A model generated the notes under the pieces. The model did no database searches, had not been told where the DNA came from, and saw nothing but the letters and a program-made list of their open reading frames with translations. From JACDBE01 sp051002015 (GTDB lineage Bacteria > Actinomycetota > Acidimicrobiia > Spongiisociales > UBA5794), in assembly GCA_051002015.1 (NCBI GenBank), contig JBPCMS010000043.1:1-28559 (forward strand): a stretch of 28,559 nt of DNA, written 5' to 3'. Made by a program: the position numbers and the translations under genes. Of the stretch, positions 23,655-28,559 are shown one piece after another (positions within the stretch are counted from its first letter, which is position 1; each line of letters opens with the position of its first letter).

Positions 23655-26626
23655 GCGACGAATCCTTCCGCTCCCTCGGGTTGGGCGGGGCACAGGGTGC
23701 GCACCGAGCATCGCTCGCAGTGCTCACCGGTGCGGGGTGTCCAGTCCTCGGCGCCGATGCCGTCCGCCACCTGCAGCATCCGCTCCTCGATCGAGGGCAG
23801 GTTCTCAATCTCGAACCTCCTCGTCACCAGCGTCCGAGCGGTGCGGCTGGCGTACGGGAGCCACATCTCGGCGCCGGTGACCGGGCCGATGTCCTCGGCG
23901 GAGGCATCCCCCGCGCCGAGCAGGTAGAACCCGAGCTGGAGCGAGGAGGCGGCCTTGTCCACGGTTGGGTGGCTGGCCCCGGTCTTGTAGTCGACGATGG
24001 TGAGCCCCGCGGGTCGCCGCTCGACCCGGTCGATGCGCCCGGTCCATGGGGTTCCTCCCACGGTCATGGTCACCTCGTGTTCGAGCAGCACCGGCTCGCC
24101 CGAGGCTGGGGGCCATTTCTGGTAAAGCTGCTCGAGAACCGTCTCGGCCCGGCGTCGCCACGCCGTTGCGAACGGCTCGCCGCCGAACCTGGTCCCGTCA
24201 TAGATGCGGTCGAGCTCGGCGACTGCCTCCTCGAGGGTGCTCCGGGTGTCGCCCCGCTCGATGGCGTCGCCCTCGACCGTCTCCAGCACGTCGTGGACCA
24301 GGGTGCCCAGGTCGGCGTGGAACGAGGCGGCGCTGCCGATGGCGAGGCGCCGCTCCAGGGCGTAGCGGCGGGGGCACTCCTCGTATGCCTCGGCCTGGGT
24401 GGGGGACAACCGCATCGATTCGCCGATCAGACCGGTGTCCGGTCCACGCCTGCGGAACCCGGCGAACTCGGAGACGGGGCGCATCCCCCAGCGATCACCC
24501 TGGGCAAGGACCGCCATGGCGGCCAGGCGCAGCGGTCTCCCGGCGTGCCCGGACGAACGGGCCTCGGGGTCGGCGGCGAGCCGGCGCAGCATGCCCTCGG
24601 CCTCGACGATGGTGACCGGGGAGTCGTGGTGGCCGGGCGGGGTGACCGCCTCCTCCACGGTGTCGGTGCCGGCGGCCAGGGCGAGGAAGCGGGAGGGGAT
24701 ACCCCGCCCCTCGTCGAACCCGGTGGCGGTGGCGGTCCACACGATCCGGTGCGAAGCCCTGGTCATGGCGGTGTAGGCGAGACGGCGTTCCTCCTGGAGC
24801 CGGAAGCGGCGATACCCGGCCGGATCGTGGGGCACGTCGGGAAGGAGGTGGCGCACCCCGAGCAGCGTGTCCTGTACCCGTAGGTCGGGGAGCACGCCCT
24901 CGACGGCGTCTGCGATGAACACCACCTCGAACTCGAGGCCCTTGGCCTGGTGCAGGGTGGTGATGGTGACCTGGTCGTGCTCGGGGGCGGTGTAGCTGAG
25001 CAATGGCCGCGCCTCGAAGGCCTCCTCGGCCAGCAGACGGGCGTAGTCGACCAGGGTTCCTGCGGGGTTGCGGTCGTTCCACCTGGTGAGCACCTGGATC
25101 TGCGAGGCCCATGCCGACCGCGCCGGGCGGTGCTCGTCGCCGGTGGCGATGGCGGCGAGCTGGGGGAGGGACGACCACACGGTCCAGGCGCCCTCGGCGG
25201 CGGGGCGCGATGTCGCCCAGGCGCCGTTGTCGAGAAGCCGGGCGAGCTCGGGGAACCCGGTCAGCAGGATATCGACCCAGGACCGTTCCTCGATGGCGTG
25301 CTCCCGCTCCAGGTCGCGGACTTCCCCCAACGTCAGCCCGAACCAGGGGCCGAGGAGGATGCGCCGCACCGACCGCGTCCTCGCCGGCGATTCGGGGGTG
25401 GTCGCCGCCTCGATGAGATCGAGCACGAACCGCACCTCGGGCCGATCGGCGGTCCTGCTGTTGGGCGGTTCGTGGGGGATGCCCCTCCGCTCCAGCGCTC
25501 TGGACAGCTCGGCGACGAAGCGCCGCTTGCTGCGCACGAACACCGCCATCGAGCGGTAGGGGGTGTGGTCGACCAGGTGGAGCCGCAGAATCTCGGCGGC
25601 GATCCACTCCGCCTCGGCGGTCTGCTGGTGGAAGCGATGAAGGTCGACCCGGCCCTCACCGGGGGCGGGCTTCACCGGGCCGGCCGCACCCGGGATGTCG
25701 CACCCTGCGATCCGCTCGGCCGAGCGGAGGATCCGCTCCGGGGCGCGGAACGAGGTGGTGAGGACGATTCGCCGGGCCGGCCGATCGGGGAGCGAGAAGG
25801 TCTCGCCGAACCGGGCAACGTTCTCGACGGCGGCGCCCCGGAAGCTGTAGATGGACTGGTACGGGTCGGCCGCCGCCGTGATGTTGCCGCCGGCGGCGAG
25901 GGCTCGCAGCAGCCTGACCTGGGAGGTGGTGGTGTCCTGGTACTCGTCGACGAGAACGTACGACGGGTCCAGGGGGTGATGCTCGAGGATCCCGACCGCC
26001 TCGGAGAGCAGCATCCCGTAGTCGATCCGTCCGTCGGCCAGCAGCCGCTGCCGGTAGCGGTCCATGAACGCCGGCATGCCCCGCCAGTCGGCGCGGCCCA
26101 TCGCCTCGATGCCATGGGCGTCCAGCAGCTGCTCGCTCGCCCTGAGCAGGAAGTCGGTGACCTCGCCGGCGAACGTCGTGGTGAGCAGCAATGGACGAAG
26201 CGCCGGTGACCAGCGCGCCTGGTCCTCGCCTGCCAGCAGCTCCCTGACCAGGCTGGTCTGCTCGGGGCCGGTGAGGATCTGCGGCGGCTGGCGCCAACCC
26301 CGATCGTCGTGGTGCGCCTCGACCAGGCCGGCGGCCAGGGAGTGGAACGTGGTCACCCCGACCGGAGGGGCGTCGACCGGGGTCCTGGCTGCGATGCGAC
26401 GGTCGAGGTCGGCCACGCCGCGGCGACCGAACGCCACCACCAGGATCCGGTCTGGGGGCACGCCGACGCCGAGTAGGTGCGCGGTGCGCCGCACCAGGAA
26501 CTCGGTCTTGCCCGTTCCCGGCCCGCCCACCACGATCTGCGGCCCTTCGGTCGAGGCCAGTGCCGCGTCCCAACCGTCAGGGTCGACCTCGACCTGGTCT
26601 TCCATATTCGTCCGTGTCTCCGCCAT
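23651..26626 (-). CDS. adnA: AdnA-like UvrD/PcrA helicase-nuclease
   Basis: 991 residues. Walker A is VVGGPGTGKTEFL (Lys40); the GGPGTGKT form is typical of AdnA. Then VLVDEYQDTTTS (Walker B), ADPYQSIYSFRGA and YTAMTRASHRIVW complete the SF1A motor. The C-terminal nuclease has CPRRYALERRL, GRIDRVERRPAG and IVDYKTGAS (Asp879, Lys881), and ends with CERCSVRTLC, again a four-Cys Fe-S arrangement. Both chains thus keep motor and nuclease residues, as in mycobacterial AdnAB. ATG at 26626 is chosen for GGAG 5-6 nt ahead; an upstream in-frame start at 26752 would add a Gly/Val-rich stretch with no family likeness. Its leader region is the non-coding stretch to the right. Confidence 0.8.
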   Translation of the reverse strand: MAETRTNMEDQVEVDPDGWDAALASTEGPQIVVGGPGTGKTEFLVRRTAHLLGVGVPPDRILVVAFGRRGVADLDRRIAARTPVDAPPVGVTTFHSLAAGLVEAHHDDRGWRQPPQILTGPEQTSLVRELLAGEDQARWSPALRPLLLTTTFAGEVTDFLLRASEQLLDAHGIEAMGRADWRGMPAFMDRYRQRLLADGRIDYGMLLSEAVGILEHHPLDPSYVLVDEYQDTTTSQVRLLRALAAGGNITAAADPYQSIYSFRGAAVENVARFGETFSLPDRPARRIVLTTSFRAPERILRSAERIAGCDIPGAAGPVKPAPGEGRVDLHRFHQQTAEAEWIAAEILRLHLVDHTPYRSMAVFVRSKRRFVAELSRALERRGIPHEPPNSRTADRPEVRFVLDLIEAATTPESPARTRSVRRILLGPWFGLTLGEVRDLEREHAIEERSWVDILLTGFPELARLLDNGAWATSRPAAEGAWTVWSSLPQLAAIATGDEHRPARSAWASQIQVLTRWNDRNPAGTLVDYARLLAEEAFEARPLLSYTAPEHDQVTITTLHQAKGLEFEVVFIADAVEGVLPDLRVQDTLLGVRHLLPDVPHDPAGYRRFRLQEERRLAYTAMTRASHRIVWTATATGFDEGRGIPSRFLALAAGTDTVEEAVTPPGHHDSPVTIVEAEGMLRRLAADPEARSSGHAGRPLRLAAMAVLAQGDRWGMRPVSEFAGFRRRGPDTGLIGESMRLSPTQAEAYEECPRRYALERRLAIGSAASFHADLGTLVHDVLETVEGDAIERGDTRSTLEEAVAELDRIYDGTRFGGEPFATAWRRRAETVLEQLYQKWPPASGEPVLLEHEVTMTVGGTPWTGRIDRVERRPAGLTIVDYKTGASHPTVDKAASSLQLGFYLLGAGDASAEDIGPVTGAEMWLPYASRTARTLVTRRFEIENLPSIEERMLQVADGIGAEDWTPRTGEHCERCSVRTLCPAQPEGAEGFVA

Positions 26627-26835
26627 CTCTCTCCGTCCCGCCAACCTTGCAACCGACCGCCCGAGCCCGCCTCCCACGCCAACCCCGATCGCCCAACCCA
26701 CCGCCGCCACCGTCACGCAAGCACCGTCACGCCGCCACTGCGGCACCGTCACGCCGGCCGCCGCCCCGCCGGCAAGCCCCCGTGGCTGCGGCCCCCGTCC
26801 CGGTCACTCCGTTCCGGGCGCTCCGCCCTCGCCAT

Positions 26836-26865
26836 TCCGCCAGCCGCCACTCCGCCAGCCGCCAC
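26836..26865. repeat. 15-base perfect tandem duplication upstream of adnA
   Basis: TCCGCCAGCCGCCAC occurs twice head to tail (26836-26850 and 26851-26865). It lies about 210 bases upstream of adnA, in its probable leader or promoter region. No function is evident. Confidence 0.7.
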
Positions 26866-26979
26866 GTCAGGCAACCGGGGCCCGGTGTGGCCAACCCGGC
26901 CCGCCCCACCCCCCGGGTCTGCCCACTCCGTCGATGCCCTCTCACCCGATTGAAGCCACCGTATCAAACGGGTGTGACA

Positions 26980-27024
26980 GAAACGCGTCGACGCCCGGGC
27001 TCGGTGCCCGGGCGTCACCGTTTC
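26980..27024. terminator. symmetrical bidirectional intrinsic terminator
   Basis: A perfect 11-bp stem GACGCCCGGGC/GCCCGGGCGTC (26990-27000, 27006-27016) with loop TCGGT is flanked by GAAACG (26980-26985) and CGTTTC (27019-27024), which pair with each other. Either strand ends in a short T run after the stem. It separates adnA from the capsid side. Confidence 0.65.
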
Positions 27025-27213
27025 GAGTCGTGCCGGGGGCACCCTATGCGCCGCAACGGTTCCGGCCCGAAACCCAGCGGGGTAAGGGTTTCTCCCCAAA
27101 CCGGCGACTCCCCGTAGCTTCACTACGTTTCGCGTGCTTGGCCCCTATCTAACGTCGGTTGCGGCACAAGCGGGGCACAGAGGCTCCGTGTGGTGGCCTT
27201 AGATCGACGGAAA

Positions 27214-27255
27214 CCGCCGCCGGGCCGGGAGGAGGAACAACCCGACCGGCGGCGG
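27214..27255. terminator. GC-rich hairpin downstream of the capsid gene (second of two)
   Basis: CCGCCGCCGG (27214-27223) pairs perfectly with CCGGCGGCGG (27246-27255). The right arm is part of a sequence CCCGACCGGCGGCGGAG that recurs with few changes at 27310, inside the neighbouring hairpin, so the two hairpins share a motif about 69 bases apart. Confidence 0.45.
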
Positions 27256-27272
27256 AGACTTGGGGCGTCCTA

Positions 27273-27324
27273 CCGCCCCGGTCGGGTTCGCCCACCCATG
27301 AAAGGGTGACCCGACCGGGGGCGG
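27273..27324 (-). terminator. long hairpin just after the capsid stop codon
   Basis: CCGCCCCGGTCGGGT (27273-27287) pairs with ACCCGACCGGGGGCGG (27309-27324) with one bulged base. An inner stem CACCC/GGGTG (27293-27297, 27304-27308) caps it. On the minus strand it begins 12 bases after the capsid TAA, as expected for a strong terminator of an abundant structural gene. There is no U tract. Confidence 0.55.
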
Positions 27325-27336
27325 AGGTTCTCCGGC

Positions 27337-28559
27337 TTATGCGAACGTCGGGGTGACGAGCCCAGTGCCACCGACGGTGCAGATCGCCGAGGGGTACCTA
27401 CCGGCGGTGAAGGCGCTGTAGCCGTACGCCACCAACCGCACCTGAAGCGTGCTGGTGGCCAGCGGCTCATCCACCCGGAGCTGTCTCGGCACGAGCCCGC
27501 CTTCGCTCCACAGGAGCACGTCAGAGGCTCGCAGGACGATGATCACGTCCTCGTTTGTGCCGGCCCCCAGGTTTATCGGAACGTTCGGATCGACGATGAC
27601 ATCGAGCCCGAGCATCGAGCCGGCGAAGTGCTCCGCCGTGGGGGCACCGATTGCCATCACGTTCGCCGCTGTCGAAGCCGACGGCGAGATCAATGGCCGG
27701 TTGTCGAGGTCCAGCGCGGCCAGGAACCATGACCACCGTCTCGGGTGCATCAGGATCGTGTCAGGTGCCGCAAAACGGGCTGTGCCAACCACTGATGTTG
27801 CTTGCGCCAGTTTTTGCCAGATCGCTGCGACCGTCGGTGAAGCATCGATGAAGGCCACGGAGCCGATCCCAGGGGTGTTCAGGATCCCCAAGTGCGACCC
27901 GGCTGCGCCGGTGCCGTTGATGGCCGAGGAGTCGACGGCCTGTAGGTAGGCGGCTGCCAGATCGGAGAATACGAGCTGGTCGATTCCGATCCGGTCGATG
28001 GCCTGCCGGCTGATGTCCTGGCTGCCGCCGAAAGTCCGAATCGGGACCGACAGCAGGGTGTCGTCGGCGTCGATCTCGACGATGGTGGCGCCCTCTGTCG
28101 CTTGTGCGGCGACGCTGGTGCCGGTCGTCAACCTGGACACTTCGAGGGACATCCCCTCGGGGGGCAACGGGAGCTGCCGCACCGCGGAGAGCAGCGGGGC
28201 CGATGCCCTTGCTAGCGGTGCGAACTCGTCGACCAGAAACTGCGGCACGATGTGGCCGGCGAAAGCGCTCGTCCCGATATCACGCAGCTCGTGACCGTAG
28301 GTGGCCTGGGCGTTCGCTTGCTGTTCCGCTAGCCGAGCAGCGGCACGTGCATCGGAGCCGAACTTGGCCGACACCGTGTCCTTCAAGAACGATGAGCCGC
28401 CAGGGCCGTAGCCGCCGTAGCCGCCGTAGGTGACGCCACCGTTGATCGGCGGGTACTGGGCACGAACCTTGGCCGCCGCGTCCCTCGTAGCCTGCTCGGC
28501 CACGAGATCCGCTTCGCGGGCCCTGGCTGCCCTTAGCTCGGAGTCGATCAGGTTGACGG
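27337..28559 (-). CDS. HK97-fold phage major capsid protein, N-terminus beyond window
   Basis: The frame is open from the right window edge to a TAA at 27337-27339, at least 407 codons. The first visible part (LIDSELRAARAREADLVAEQ onward) is charged and probably coiled-coil, like the delta/scaffold domain of HK97 capsids. A Gly/Tyr-rich stretch (GGYGGYGPGG) and then the capsid fold follow: FAGHIVPQFLVDEFAPLARA, LSVPIRTFGGSQDISRQAID, AAYLQAVDSSAINGTG, GILNTPGIG, ILMHPRRWSWFLAALD and GLDVIVDPNVP. These are the usual order of HK97-family blocks. GC is visibly lower than in host genes. A GTG at 28503 is in frame, but coding likeness continues upstream, so the gene is treated as partial. Confidence 0.9.
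   Translation of the reverse strand, partial: VNLIDSELRAARAREADLVAEQATRDAAAKVRAQYPPINGGVTYGGYGGYGPGGSSFLKDTVSAKFGSDARAAARLAEQQANAQATYGHELRDIGTSAFAGHIVPQFLVDEFAPLARASAPLLSAVRQLPLPPEGMSLEVSRLTTGTSVAAQATEGATIVEIDADDTLLSVPIRTFGGSQDISRQAIDRIGIDQLVFSDLAAAYLQAVDSSAINGTGAAGSHLGILNTPGIGSVAFIDASPTVAAIWQKLAQATSVVGTARFAAPDTILMHPRRWSWFLAALDLDNRPLISPSASTAANVMAIGAPTAEHFAGSMLGLDVIVDPNVPINLGAGTNEDVIIVLRASDVLLWSEGGLVPRQLRVDEPLATSTLQVRLVAYGYSAFTAGRYPSAICTVGGTGLVTPTFA

Larger units (their letters stand above)
26627..27336. other. 710-base gene-free region between adnA and the phage capsid gene
   Basis: No coding frame with recognisable content. 26640-26930 is extremely C-rich on the plus strand, with three copies of CACCGTCACGC (26708, 26722, 26744) and a 15-base tandem duplication. 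26980-27330 is packed with hairpins, annotated separately. An 8-base inverted pair GCCGCAAC/GTTGCGGC spans about 27050-27165, enclosing GAAACCC/GGGTTTC (27069-27092) and CGTAG/CTACG (27113-27127). No integrase or transposase is seen. The region is the probable junction of host and phage-derived DNA. Confidence 0.6.

Noticed and set aside
26627..26752. Longer N-terminus for AdnA from a start at 26752
   Set aside because: The added stretch is Gly/Val/Arg-rich with no likeness to the family, and a better Shine-Dalgarno lies before the ATG at 26626.
27017..27045. tRNA 3'-end-like sequence (TTTCGAGTC...GGGGGCACC), possible tRNA attachment site
   Set aside because: No D-arm or anticodon arm is present. 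The T-loop-like part belongs to the symmetrical terminator (CGTTTC pairs with GAAACG), and the acceptor-like part is a small hairpin GTGCC/GGCAC.
1..28559. CRISPR array, rRNA or transposase
   Set aside because: No regularly spaced short direct repeats, rRNA-like stretches or DDE/Tyr-recombinase motifs were seen. The only array-like sequence is the two-unit palindromic repeat at 17127-17287.

Overview
The window is very GC-rich (roughly 70% by eye), gene-dense chromosomal DNA with frequent GTG starts and 4-base ATGA/GTGA gene overlaps. Lipoproteins carry Thr-rich linkers. There is an alpha-methylacyl-CoA racemase, an F420-type luciferase-like oxidoreductase and an AdnA/AdnB helicase-nuclease pair. 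Together these point to an actinobacterium, possibly of the Acidimicrobiia type; that class is inference. The last ~1.2 kb, a phage capsid gene, has visibly lower GC.

Layout. 1-294 (-): start of a periplasmic-binding-protein lipoprotein with a good sigma70-like promoter. 453-2233: alpha/beta hydrolase (+) and a convergent CHAD protein (-). 2353-4929 (+): UMF1/Atg22-like MFS transporter and a secreted PQQ-type sugar dehydrogenase lipoprotein. 5036-6864 (+): ribokinase coupled to a nucleoside hydrolase, a ribonucleoside salvage pair. 6923-13323 (+): NurA-like nuclease, HerA-like hexameric ATPase, SbcD/Mre11 and SbcC/Rad50, all overlapping end to end. 13397-15921 (-): ABC-2 exporter with one ATPase and two permeases. 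15992-17116 (+): alpha-methylacyl-CoA racemase, followed by a tandem palindromic intergenic repeat. 17311-18796 (-): LysR regulator with an orphan rmlC behind it. 18896-19117 (+): small unknown protein divergent from lysR. 19230-20586 (+): LLM oxidoreductase and a frameshifted dtd. 20592-26626 (-): adnA-adnB. 26627-27336: non-coding, full of hairpins. 27337-28559 (-): HK97-type major capsid protein, cut by the window edge.

The main theme is DNA end processing. A complete archaeal-style resection set (NurA, HerA, Mre11, Rad50) in one operon lies about 7 kb from the actinobacterial AdnAB resection machine. The two sets use unrelated motors and nucleases for what is expected to be the same job, double-strand-break resection. 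The HerA has a non-canonical Walker A.

A second theme is regulatory. Several genes have a TANNNT hexamer ending 6-7 nt before the start codon and no Shine-Dalgarno sequence, which fits leaderless transcription. The lysR/small-ORF intergenic region has a textbook LysR box near -65 of the predicted divergent promoter, and the box also covers the lysR start codon.
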